This document shows, one piece after another, positions 26,679 through 34,567 of a DNA stretch of 64,000 bases. The notes beneath the pieces are model-generated. The model was not told where the DNA came from, did no database searches, and worked only from the letters and a program-made list of their open reading frames with translations. Source of the DNA: CAYJFG01 sp051881695 (lineage in GTDB: Bacteria > Bacillota > Clostridia > Oscillospirales > Acutalibacteraceae). The position numbers and the translations under genes are program-made. Position 1 is the stretch's first letter. Each line of letters opens with the position of its first letter. Where the stretch lies: positions 1 to 64,000 of the forward strand of contig JBJEQJ010000024.1 of assembly GCA_051881695.1 (NCBI GenBank), in the 5' to 3' direction.

Positions 26679-27094
26679 GCTCTAAGCAGATTGCCCTTAT
26701 GAAGAACGCAGACGTATGTTTATACTTCANNNNNNNNNNNNNNNNNNNNNNNNNNNNNNNNNNNNNNNNNNNNNNNNNNNNNNNNNNNNNNNNNNNNNNN
26801 NNNNNNNNNNNNNNNNNNNNNNNNNNNNNTGTTTATACTTCAAGTTCTGAATAAGGGTAATATGCGACGAGATTTCCTCTGTAAATTATTTGAAGGAAAA
26901 GCTCTAAGCAGATTGCCCTTATGAAGAACGCAGACGTATGTTTATACTTCAAGTTCTGAATAAGGGTAATATGCGACGAGATTTCCTCTGTAAGTTATTT
27001 GAAGGAAAAGCTCTAAGCAGATTGCCCTTATGAGGAACGCAGACGTATGCTTATACTTCAAGTTCTGAATAAGGGTAATATGCGACGAGATTTC
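26679..27094. repeat. 109-bp tandem repeat array with internal hairpin, interrupted by gap
   Basis: Unit boundaries at GCTCTAAGCAGATTGCCC fall at 26679, 26901 and 27010; the last two are exactly 109 bp apart. Each unit carries inverted arms ATTGCCCTTAT and ATAAGGGTAAT, then AGAAC with GTTCT, separated by a GA/GA internal loop, plus a small GTAT-ATAC hairpin. A second pair, TTTCCT and AGGAAA, joins adjacent units. The array ends 4 bp before the cbrT stop. Copy number is unknown because of the run of N. Confidence 0.85.
26730..26829. other. Assembly gap (100 N) inside the repeat array
   Basis: Exactly 100 N, the usual placeholder. The 13 bases before the gap (TGTTTATACTTCA) are identical to the first 13 after it. 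With a 109-bp unit the true missing length should be 96 + 109k bases, or the contigs simply overlap by 13. Confidence 0.95.
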
Positions 27095-27097
27095 CCT

Positions 27098-27793
27098 TCA
27101 AATACCGTATTTGGTTTTTAGGCGGTCTATCCTCTTGCCGATAGGCTTGCAGAGAAAAAACAGGAACACCACATTTGAAATTGCGTAAATGCACATAAAA
27201 GGAAGAGATGTATAAAGAAGAGCAAGATAGCGTGAGAGATTTAAAAAGCCGTCGTACCAAATGGTTGACCATATATCCATAAAAAACGAAAAAACTGCAC
27301 CGGACACAGCCCCGAACAGGCAAAGTAAAATTCTGCTTCTTTTTAAATATTTGTAAAGAAGTCCTGCAAGCAGACCGATAATACCCCATATTGCCATTTG
27401 AAAGGGGGTCCAAGGGCCTTGCATAAAGTAAATGTTAGAAATAAGCGGGGTTAGGCTTCCTACTAAGAAGCCTGCGTCCCAGCCAAGGTAAATACCGGTT
27501 ATTATCACTATTGCCGTTACCGGCTTAAAGCCGGGGAGCGGGGCAAAAATAAATCTTCCTGCTATACTAAGCGCCAGCATAACGGCTATTACAACCAGGC
27601 GGCGTGTGTTCTCTTTTTTTCTTTCAAAGTGCATTAACAGCGGCAAACACGAAAGAACTGCGATTGTAAGCATAAAAAGCTCTAAATGCTGCGCCTTAAA
27701 CACAGTCGCCCACAGCGCAACAGAAAACGGAATTAACAGCACGCAAATTATTATGCCGGCTAAATCTTTAGTCTTTTGGGGAATTTTTTTCAT
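27098..27793 (-). CDS. cbrT: ECF transporter S component, CbrT-like (corrinoid-specific)
   Basis: Substrate-binding membrane subunit of an energy-coupling-factor importer. The 231-residue protein has about six to seven membrane segments and the region GRFIFAPLPGFKPVTAIVIITG, then GPWTPFQMAIWGIIG, characteristic of the CbrT-type S component known to bring in cobalamin in lactobacilli. It overlaps the fused ATPase gene by 26 nt and lies at the end of an operon that begins with a cobalamin riboswitch, which fixes the substrate class. AAAGGAG precedes the ATG. Confidence 0.85.
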   Translation of the reverse strand: MKKIPQKTKDLAGIIICVLLIPFSVALWATVFKAQHLELFMLTIAVLSCLPLLMHFERKKENTRRLVVIAVMLALSIAGRFIFAPLPGFKPVTAIVIITGIYLGWDAGFLVGSLTPLISNIYFMQGPWTPFQMAIWGIIGLLAGLLYKYLKRSRILLCLFGAVSGAVFSFFMDIWSTIWYDGFLNLSRYLALLYTSLPFMCIYAISNVVFLFFLCKPIGKRIDRLKTKYGI

Positions 27794-29447
27794 TTTTCGC
27801 TGCTCCTTTTCTTCCGTTTATTTTGCACAGCTTTACAATATCGTCTAATGTGACGACATTTTCAAAAATATTCTTTGATATTTTTCCGGCCGCAGTCTGA
27901 TAAAAGGTATTTGATGAAAAAAAGCTTTTCGGTACATCTTCTGCAACGGTCTGACCGTTAAACAACAGCATACAGCGTGTAGATATGTATGATGCAAATT
28001 CAATATCGTGAGTTACAAGCACTATTGAGGTACCGTTACTGCACAGACGTTTCAGCTCATCGGCAAGCTCCTCCTTTGAATACACGTCCATACCCTTTGT
28101 CGGCTCGTCCAGCAGCAAAACATCTGCATAAAGCAATAAAAGCTTTGCAAGAGCTGCTCTTTGTTGTTCTCCGCCGCTTAAATCAAGGGGATTTTTAGAA
28201 AGAAGCTTGGTTATTCTAAGCTTCTCGCTTATTTCACAAAGCCTTTTTTCGTTTTCTTCACTGCTCTTTCCGTCGAACACAGTAAGTAAATCCTCCCTTA
28301 TGCTGTCCTTTACAAATAAATCGGCAGGATTTTGCGGGAGCAGAAAGCTTTTAACTCCCTTTTGCGTTTTAACCCTGCCGCTGTACGGCTTTAAAATATT
28401 ACAAATTATTTTCAGCAGGGTGGTCTTACCGCTTCCGTTAGCGCCCAGCACACTTATAATTTCTCCCCGATTGATATTAAGCGACACACCGCTTAAAACA
28501 TCCTCTGTCTTTTTTTCATACCTGAAGCAGACATCGTTAAGAGAAATTAATTTATCTCTCTTTTTATTATCCTGCTTTTGCTCATCACCCATATCAAGGC
28601 TTTTTATTTTTGTACCGAAATTATCGGTTATAAAGCTCCTTGCCTGCTTGATTGTAAGCGGGCATTTCTCCCCCACTGAAAGCGCATTATAAAGGCGCAC
28701 AGGGCATGGCAGAGCCATAACGGTATTTTTGTACTGCCGGTTTCCTGAAATTATTTTGCACATTTCCTCAGGAGTTGCAGCTTCTTTAAGCTCTCCGCCG
28801 TCTAAAAATACTGCTTTGTCGGCTATCGGCAGCAGTTCCTCCAGAGTATGCTCCGCTATTATTATAGTTATTGAAAGCTCTTCATTAAGCCTTTTCAGCA
28901 TTGAAATAAGCTCTCGGCGGCTTATCGGGTCAAGCTGAGATAACGGCTCGTCCAGCAAGAGCAAGCGAGGCTGCATAGATATTATCGACGCCAGATTTAA
29001 AAGCTGAGTCTGTCCGCCGGAGAGGTTGTCTGTTTCTTTATTATACAAAGCAGAAATCCCGAAAAAATCGGCTGTTTCGGCAGTTATTCGCCTTATTTTA
29101 TCTCTGCTTACACCTAAATTTTCCAATCCGAATGAAAGCTCATAGCAAACCTTATTTGTTACAAGCTGATTTTTAGGGTTCTGCATTACAAAGCCTATAT
29201 TTTGTGCCGATTCCTTTTGTGAAAGCTCGTCAGTATTTTTGCCGAGGAATACTATTTCTCCTCTTTTTTTGCCAAACGGTGCAAGCTCTTTCTTTATAAG
29301 GCGCAAAAGAGTGCTTTTTCCGCTGCCCGAGGCGCCGAACAAAACTACAAACTCGCCCTCGTTTACCGATAAATTAATATTATCAAGCGCATTCTTTTCT
29401 GCGTTGGGGTAGGTAAAGCTTAAATTTTTGATATTGAGTATTTCCAT
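27768..29447 (-). CDS. Fused double ECF ATPase (EcfA-EcfA' in one chain)
   Basis: Energy-coupling subunit with two ABC ATPase domains. Domain 1: Walker A GASGSGKSTLLR, signature NLSGGQTQLLNLA, Walker B LLLLDEPLSQLD, H-loop AEHT. Domain 2 (from about residue 300): GANGSGKTTLLK, LSGGEQQRAALAKL, VLLLDEPTKGMD, VTHD. Both sites look competent. Length 559 aa. The start overlaps the EcfT end by 28 nt, so T, A and S are tightly coupled. A dedicated set of A and T subunits suggests a group I ECF system rather than a shared module. Confidence 0.93.
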   Translation of the reverse strand: MEILNIKNLSFTYPNAEKNALDNINLSVNEGEFVVLFGASGSGKSTLLRLIKKELAPFGKKRGEIVFLGKNTDELSQKESAQNIGFVMQNPKNQLVTNKVCYELSFGLENLGVSRDKIRRITAETADFFGISALYNKETDNLSGGQTQLLNLASIISMQPRLLLLDEPLSQLDPISRRELISMLKRLNEELSITIIIAEHTLEELLPIADKAVFLDGGELKEAATPEEMCKIISGNRQYKNTVMALPCPVRLYNALSVGEKCPLTIKQARSFITDNFGTKIKSLDMGDEQKQDNKKRDKLISLNDVCFRYEKKTEDVLSGVSLNINRGEIISVLGANGSGKTTLLKIICNILKPYSGRVKTQKGVKSFLLPQNPADLFVKDSIREDLLTVFDGKSSEENEKRLCEISEKLRITKLLSKNPLDLSGGEQQRAALAKLLLLYADVLLLDEPTKGMDVYSKEELADELKRLCSNGTSIVLVTHDIEFASYISTRCMLLFNGQTVAEDVPKSFFSSNTFYQTAAGKISKNIFENVVTLDDIVKLCKINGRKGAAKNEKNSPKD

Positions 29448-30286
29448 TTAATTTCCCCCGTTATAAAAATTAAGGACGGCATAATTGACATAAAGAAAAA
29501 GCATAAATAACCGATTATCTCCCCTGTGCCGACTGAGATATTCATTATATACGGATAGCAGGAAAAGTAATAGCCGCCGTTTGCAGAGGATAAAAATATT
29601 ACACACAGCATTATGAATACAAACGACGTAAAGATAATATCCTTTGCGGTGAAATTTCGGCTTAATGAGTTTGTTCTGCGTACTGTGCCGTAGCCGCGTG
29701 CAGACATTGAATCCGCAGTTTCTACGGAGTTTTCAAGTGATTGCGAAACAAGCGACGACATAACGGCTGTTATGAGCTTAATTTTAGCTGTTTTCCCTTT
29801 GCCGTCACTAAGCATAAGCCTTTGTACTGCGTAAATTTCCTTTCCTTTTTTTACAAGCTGCGGTACAAAGTGCAAAACCATAGAGATAATAAGCGCAAGC
29901 TTCGGCGCAAGCTTACCGAAGATGTAAATCAGCTTGTCTGACGTTATATAAAAATTAAAGCAACGCAGCCAAAAAAGTACCGAAATAAACATTGAACCCA
30001 TTATAACGCCGTATATTATTGCTTCAAGCGTTACGGCATTGCCGCCGATAAAAAGCAAGGGCGTTGCCCCGTTATGAGAAAAAAGCGGATTTGTAAGCGA
30101 TATAAGCAAAAACAAAATAAGGCTTGAGCATACGCTGCCGGCACCGTTTGAAAACAGGCATAAAAGCACAGAGCTTAACAGAGAAACCAAAATAAACACC
30201 GGGTGAAAAAACAGCATTGTTACCGTTATTTCTGCAATAAAATAAAAAAACAGCGCAAAGGGATGCAGCCTGTTTATACTGTGCAT
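29420..30286 (-). CDS. ECF transporter transmembrane subunit EcfT (CbiQ family)
   Basis: Membrane subunit that couples the ATPases to the S component. The 288-residue protein has several membrane segments and a coupling-helix motif with SMSARGYGTVRRT; the second A-R-G-like motif is less clear. AAGGGAGG precedes the ATG. It lies between the DUF4430 lipoprotein and the fused ATPase in the cobalamin operon. Confidence 0.9.
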   Translation of the reverse strand: MHSINRLHPFALFFYFIAEITVTMLFFHPVFILVSLLSSVLLCLFSNGAGSVCSSLILFLLISLTNPLFSHNGATPLLFIGGNAVTLEAIIYGVIMGSMFISVLFWLRCFNFYITSDKLIYIFGKLAPKLALIISMVLHFVPQLVKKGKEIYAVQRLMLSDGKGKTAKIKLITAVMSSLVSQSLENSVETADSMSARGYGTVRRTNSLSRNFTAKDIIFTSFVFIMLCVIFLSSANGGYYFSCYPYIMNISVGTGEIIGYLCFFFMSIMPSLIFITGEIKWKYSISKI

Positions 30287-30325
30287 AAAAATCCTCCCTT
30301 TACTCTGTTTATTTATTTTTTACGG

Positions 30326-30856
30326 TCAAAATATTTTTCCGATATCCTCGCCCAGCGTGCAGGTGTAACGAAGCTGCACATTGTCGCCGTCCTTTAAAGC
30401 ATAGCTGTCACAGCCAACAGAGGGAAATTCTCCGTTTACGCTGTACATCCAGCCGCTTTTATCTCCGCAGGAAAACTCATAGAGGTAGTTTATTCCCTCA
30501 ATGTAGACCGAGCCGAGTGCATTATCCTCTGCTCCCTGGTATTCCATTTGTATTTTATTCTCACGCACAGCCGTTTTCAGCACGTCGAACACTGTATCTC
30601 CGTCTGATATTGCATACTGTGTTTTTGCAAGGATAATTCCGTTTTGCGGTATTTTTCCGCTTTCTCTTACTGCTCTGTCTAGCATATCCCAATTATCGAG
30701 AACGGTCTTGCATTCAATTTCAAGCGTAACATTGCCGACTGCTCTTTGTTCTTTTTGCGACGATGAATAATACTCCTGCGGAGTTTGAACGGCACAGCCG
30801 AAAAAGCAGCTCAGGCAAAATATAACAGAAATAAAAAAGCTTATTTTTCTTTTCAA
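30326..30856 (-). CDS. DUF4430 (transcobalamin C-domain-like) lipoprotein
   Basis: Surface lipoprotein, about 176 aa. A TTG at 30856 has AAGGG 10 nt upstream and gives a compact signal peptide (KRKISFFISVIF) ending in a cysteine (FFGC, an imperfect lipobox). The ATG at 30892 touches its Shine-Dalgarno and would put 12 charged residues first. The mature part is one DUF4430 domain with GDTVFDVLK, CGDKSGWMYSVNG and YALKDGDNVQLRYT, the same fold as the beta domain of intrinsic factor and transcobalamin. In this riboswitch-led operon a role in holding corrinoid at the membrane is inferred. Confidence 0.85.
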   Translation of the reverse strand: MKRKISFFISVIFCLSCFFGCAVQTPQEYYSSSQKEQRAVGNVTLEIECKTVLDNWDMLDRAVRESGKIPQNGIILAKTQYAISDGDTVFDVLKTAVRENKIQMEYQGAEDNALGSVYIEGINYLYEFSCGDKSGWMYSVNGEFPSVGCDSYALKDGDNVQLRYTCTLGEDIGKIF

Positions 30857-30872
30857 CTGTACCGCACCCTTC

Positions 30873-32573
30873 TCAGTTTTCCTTTTCTTCATCCTGACGC
30901 ACGTCATCGTCCCCGACGGCTTTGTCATCTTCCTTATAATCTTTAAGGCTTTCAAAAAAGTCATCCTCTTCGCCCGAATCTTTACGGCTTCGCCTTTTAG
31001 CTATTGCAAAGCCTGCTCCGCCTGCTGTGAGTGCAAGTCCGATAATGATGAAAAATATCGGATTTATATTGTTATCTCCGTCAAGAATTTGAAGCTCCGG
31101 CAACACATCATCACTTTTATCATCTGCTGTGCTTTCAGCCTTATAAGCTTCTATATCTGCTTCATCTATCAAGGCGGTGCTTTCCTCCGCTTTCTGCGTT
31201 GGGTGTTCAGTTTGACCTGCGGGTTCGCTTTCCGAGCTATTTTCAATGACAGTATCATCCGGCTGTGAAGAGCTTACATCGGGAATGTCAGGATTATCCT
31301 GCAAGTTGACTTTATCAGATACTCCGCCGTAATTCGTTGAGCTTAAAGCACTTTCCTGCGTTTTCGGCTCTATGTAAGAATCGGGTGTTTTATTTGTGCC
31401 GTCATTTTTTAACTCTATGACTGCGCTGTCATTAATAACAGTTGAAGTGTTTTCAGAATTCTGTGCTTTCTCCCCACTGTAATGCGCCTGCTGCATTACT
31501 ATACCGTCCGTATAATCATAAAAGCTTTTTTTGTTATTATACAATCTGTAAACAGACACCATCGCACATAATGCCTGCTCCGTTGCCATGGAGTTGCTCT
31601 CCCCGTTTTTTAAATGAGCAAACCCTCCGTCGGCATTTCTGAAGGAGAGCAGAGCATTAAGCGCAGTGTTACCGTTTTTAATAAAGCGTGCGTCCGTTTG
31701 CGGATCTATTCCCACAGAGGAGAGTCCCATAATAACCTGTGCGGCACTTTCGGACGTTTCTGTTCCAAAGGAAGCAAAGCCGCCTTCTTCAAGCTGCAAA
31801 GAGGACAAAGCGCTTACTGCTCTGTTTACAACCTCGCCAATACTTAATGACTGTATCTGACCGGTTTTTTTGTTTTTTACTGTGTAAAGCTCGCTTTTAC
31901 CCATATATCTGCTAAGACAGATAAGCACGCTTGCGGTAACATCCGGGTCAGCCTTGTTACCTATTACCGAAAAGCCGCCGTCAGGATTCTGATAAGAAAC
32001 AACCTCTTCTATTAAATCCTGTCTTGTGTAAAAAGCGTCGCCCGGTATTGTATAATTTTTTGAGTCAAGCGTGATAAGCGCCCATATATAGGCGTTTAAG
32101 CCCTGCTTTGAAAGCGGCGCGGTATAACCTCGGTTATATGTTCCGTCGGCTATAAGGTCAATTCTCTTTCCGTTTGAGTCTTTGCCGATTTTTCTCGGAT
32201 TGCCCCCGGCAGCCAAAACAGCAAGTGCAATTCTGTGCCACTCTGTTGCCTTTTTAGCATCAAGCTTTTCTTCTGTTTTATATTTCTCTGTAATATATGC
32301 TTCAACAGCCGAAAGATATTCAGCAGGATTATCAACAAGACCGTATCTGCCGCAGGCTGTCATATACCAGTCGCAGCCGTTTCCTGCTGTTTTGGCAAAG
32401 CTTTGAGTGAAAAGAAAATCATTTATATTATCACCGTTCTTAAGCTTGCGCCAATTAATACAATCAGAAATAATTATGTTTAAATCAAGCTGTGACGCCT
32501 GCGCTGTTACAAAGCCGGAAAGCACTGTTAAAAAGCACATAATTACACATACAAAGCGTTTTATTAACTTCAT
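30873..32573 (-). CDS. Membrane-anchored alpha6/alpha6-barrel protein (terpenoid-cyclase/intrinsic-factor-like)
   Basis: 566 residues: signal peptide (KRFVCVIMCFLTVLSG), then repeated helical hairpins with GGF motifs (DGGFSVIGNKADPDVTASVL, EGGFASFGTETSESAAQVI, DGGFAHLKNGESNSMATEQA), an acidic Ser/Glu-rich linker (about 370-490), a membrane helix (NPIFFIIIGLALTAGGAGFA) and a charged cytoplasmic tail. The repeats match the alpha6/alpha6 toroid shared by terpenoid cyclases and the N-domain of intrinsic factor. No cyclase DxDD motif is seen. With DUF4430 partners encoded on both sides, corrinoid binding at the cell surface is the best inference. Confidence 0.85.
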   Translation of the reverse strand: MKLIKRFVCVIMCFLTVLSGFVTAQASQLDLNIIISDCINWRKLKNGDNINDFLFTQSFAKTAGNGCDWYMTACGRYGLVDNPAEYLSAVEAYITEKYKTEEKLDAKKATEWHRIALAVLAAGGNPRKIGKDSNGKRIDLIADGTYNRGYTAPLSKQGLNAYIWALITLDSKNYTIPGDAFYTRQDLIEEVVSYQNPDGGFSVIGNKADPDVTASVLICLSRYMGKSELYTVKNKKTGQIQSLSIGEVVNRAVSALSSLQLEEGGFASFGTETSESAAQVIMGLSSVGIDPQTDARFIKNGNTALNALLSFRNADGGFAHLKNGESNSMATEQALCAMVSVYRLYNNKKSFYDYTDGIVMQQAHYSGEKAQNSENTSTVINDSAVIELKNDGTNKTPDSYIEPKTQESALSSTNYGGVSDKVNLQDNPDIPDVSSSQPDDTVIENSSESEPAGQTEHPTQKAEESTALIDEADIEAYKAESTADDKSDDVLPELQILDGDNNINPIFFIIIGLALTAGGAGFAIAKRRSRKDSGEEDDFFESLKDYKEDDKAVGDDDVRQDEEKEN

Positions 32574-32640
32574 TAAATGAACAGTCCTTAATAATAATTT
32601 AAAATCTCATCTGTAATAACAGGGGTCTGCGCAATGATTC

Positions 32641-33570
32641 TTAAAGGATTTTTGCCAGTATCTTTTGAATCGTTAATACATCCTGAAGATTAATTTCTCC
32701 GTTACCGTCTGCATCTGCCGCAGCACGCTGTAAAAGTGTAAGATCTGTAATCTTCGCTATGTATTTTTGAGTGGTAAGCACATCATTTAAGTCTGCTTCT
32801 CCGTTTCCGCTTACGTCGCCCCTTGCGACATTATTAATCTGATTTACCAGGTCATAAGACGCCTTATTAAGCTCCTGCTGTGAAATATTTACTGTTTCTA
32901 TCGCTGATTCTGCCACATTGTAAGCATTAATTTTTTCATTTGTATCAAGCACTGCTTTATCAGAATTTATATCTGCTAACAGCTTTGTCAGTTCGTCTTT
33001 ATCGGCAACGGGATAAAAATCATATATCCCCATCCACTTATCCATTTCCATTGCTTCGGCAAGACCTACGTCTGCGCCGTAATAGAGCGAAAACTCAACT
33101 CTTATAATATCGCCGTCCTGTGGGTAATAGTCGCTTACGCCGACGCTCAGCGGAACATTATTTGCAGTGAATAAAAATCCTGCCAGAGCAGTGTACTCCA
33201 TTTCTCCAAGAGCTGTGCCGCTTCCTTCATCAATGTAATCTTCTATTTTCTCTGTAATACAGCTTGGTATTTTATCTGTATTTGGGACATTAATTGATTT
33301 TAGATAGAAGCCGTCTTCGAACGTTCCGGAATAATTATATGTAAGATTATTCGCCTTTAAAAGCTCGTCAAGAAGCTGTGCTGTGTTCTTGTTTTCAGTA
33401 AGCTCAATTCTGGTCGGCTCTACAACGTAGCCGTTGCCTATGGAAAATGCCTCCACAGACATATAAACCGTCTTACTGTCTGCGGCAGATACCGAAAGCG
33501 GCATTGCCGCTAATATCAGCACCAGCGCAAGTACTGCCGATAATACCGTTTTTACCTGTTTTTGTTTCAT
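32641..33570 (-). CDS. Secreted DUF4430-like protein with C-terminal type I dockerin
   Basis: 309 residues. A Sec signal peptide ending in LSVSAADSK is followed by a DUF4430-like region to about residue 160 (TAQLLDELLKANNL, YYPQDGDIIRVEFSLYYG), a helical linker (about 185-240), and two dockerin calcium repeats (GDVSGNGEADLNDVLTTQKY and DADGNGEINLQDVLTIQKI), each with the D-x-(D/S)-x-N-x-E pattern and a following helix. Dockerins bind cohesins on scaffoldins. First gene behind the cobalamin riboswitch, so its expression should fall when cobalamin is plentiful. A link between corrinoid capture and a cohesin scaffold is inferred. Confidence 0.88.
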   Translation of the reverse strand: MKQKQVKTVLSAVLALVLILAAMPLSVSAADSKTVYMSVEAFSIGNGYVVEPTRIELTENKNTAQLLDELLKANNLTYNYSGTFEDGFYLKSINVPNTDKIPSCITEKIEDYIDEGSGTALGEMEYTALAGFLFTANNVPLSVGVSDYYPQDGDIIRVEFSLYYGADVGLAEAMEMDKWMGIYDFYPVADKDELTKLLADINSDKAVLDTNEKINAYNVAESAIETVNISQQELNKASYDLVNQINNVARGDVSGNGEADLNDVLTTQKYIAKITDLTLLQRAAADADGNGEINLQDVLTIQKILAKIL

Positions 33571-33603
33571 CTTTAATTCCTCCGATTAAATTAATTCTCC
33601 GAA

Positions 33604-33629
33604 GAAAAAAAGCACCGCAAAAGCGGTGC
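33604..33629 (-). terminator. Terminator (expression platform) of the cobalamin riboswitch
   Basis: GCACCGC and GCGGTGC arms around AAAA (33612-33629), followed by eight T on the minus strand; placed between the aptamer and the first gene. Confidence 0.9.
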
Positions 33630-33714
33630 GTACAAACTATCATATAATCATAAAAATAAAGAGTATTATTATATAAAGTCTGTCACACCATTTTCCTCCG
33701 AAATGTGTTACGCC

Positions 33715-33866
33715 GAAAAGGCAGGTCTCCTGGCTCAAATTCATCCTACTCGCTTGTCTTCCCGATTTCTCAGTGACATAAATAAGCTTTCGTCCTTTTT
33801 ACAGTAGCGGGGACTGCCGCAGGTTTTCACTGCGTTCCCTTTTAATGCCGCGCCTGCGGCAACCAA
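33715..33866 (-). promoter_or_regulatory. Cobalamin riboswitch
   Basis: Read on the minus strand it holds the classic elements in order: GGGAACGCAGTGAAAACC, GGCAGTCCCCGCTACTGTAA, and the B12 box GAGCCAGGAGACCTGCC. It is preceded by a promoter and followed by an intrinsic terminator (33604-33629), so it should reduce transcription of the downstream uptake operon when adenosylcobalamin or a related corrinoid binds. There is also a GTAACAC...GTGTGAC hairpin (33681-33712) between aptamer and terminator. Confidence 0.96.
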
Positions 33867-33878
33867 AACGACAAATAT

Positions 33879-33907
33879 ATAATAATGTTTTTTTTATTTA
33901 TTGTCAA
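33879..33907 (-). promoter_or_regulatory. Promoter of the cobalamin uptake operon
   Basis: TTGACA (33902-33907), 17 bp, TATTAT (33879-33884), minus strand, just upstream of the riboswitch. The -35 sits in the 11 bp between the riboswitch region and the preceding gene's stop. Confidence 0.8.
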
Positions 33908-33918
33908 CCTGCGCTTAT

Positions 33919-34548
33919 CTAAAAAGCCACATATTCAAGCTTGTTTACAAACACGCTTGAAAAGGTTGTAAGCGCAACGGTGTAATCCTCAAGTTCCTTA
34001 TTCAAATAAAAATACAGCTTGTCGTCATCGTCAAAGCTGAAAAGCCGTATTCCGTTTGTCAGTTCAAAATAAAAGCTTTTGGGCGGCAGGTTAAAGCCCC
34101 TACCCTTTTGCTTCATATAGCTCTCCTTTAAGGTCCATATTGAATAAAAGGTATCTGCTTTGTCCGCCCTTATCCTTAATGTTTCCTGCTCCTTTTCGTG
34201 AAAGCTCAGCTTTGCAATGCCCTCAAAGCCTCTTTCCTTTTTCTGTTCTATATCAACGCCCACCGGTTTATCGTCCACCGCCAGCACAACGTAATCTCCG
34301 CTGTGAGAAAGATTAAAATACGACTCGTTTTCTATGTACGGCTTGCCGTATTCGTTAAACTGGATTTCCTCTAGTAAATCACGGCCAAATACCTTTTGCA
34401 TAAGCAAGCCGCCGGCAAGGCAACGAAGTCTGTCGTTTTTATTTACCAATCGGCAGAATCTGTTATATCTCTCTTTTGTCAGATATTCCTTAGCGTTTAT
34501 TACATAGTACTCTGCAAGGTGCATCTTTGTATAATATATTTTTGCCAT
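33919..34548 (-). CDS. 4'-phosphopantetheinyl transferase (Sfp type)
   Basis: Moves phosphopantetheine from CoA to a serine of carrier proteins. The 209-residue protein has the Sfp motifs YFNLSHSGDYVV, PVGVDIEQKK (Mg-binding Asp) and FYSIWTLKESYMKQKGRG. Length and motif order fit the Sfp/Gsp type rather than AcpS. No NRPS or PKS gene is in the window, so the target carrier protein is unknown. It follows the MATE gene by 19 bp and is likely co-transcribed with it. Confidence 0.9.
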   Translation of the reverse strand: MAKIYYTKMHLAEYYVINAKEYLTKERYNRFCRLVNKNDRLRCLAGGLLMQKVFGRDLLEEIQFNEYGKPYIENESYFNLSHSGDYVVLAVDDKPVGVDIEQKKERGFEGIAKLSFHEKEQETLRIRADKADTFYSIWTLKESYMKQKGRGFNLPPKSFYFELTNGIRLFSFDDDDKLYFYLNKELEDYTVALTTFSSVFVNKLEYVAF

Positions 34549-34567
34549 TTAAACATCTCCGTTACAT

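Noticed and set aside
26679..27094. CRISPR array
   Set aside because: The 109-bp units are directly contiguous with no unique spacers, and no cas genes are present.
33690..33697. ATG GTG TGA with GGAGG in the cobalamin leader, as a leader peptide
   Set aside because: Only two codons with very tight ribosome spacing, lying inside a hairpin; likely chance.
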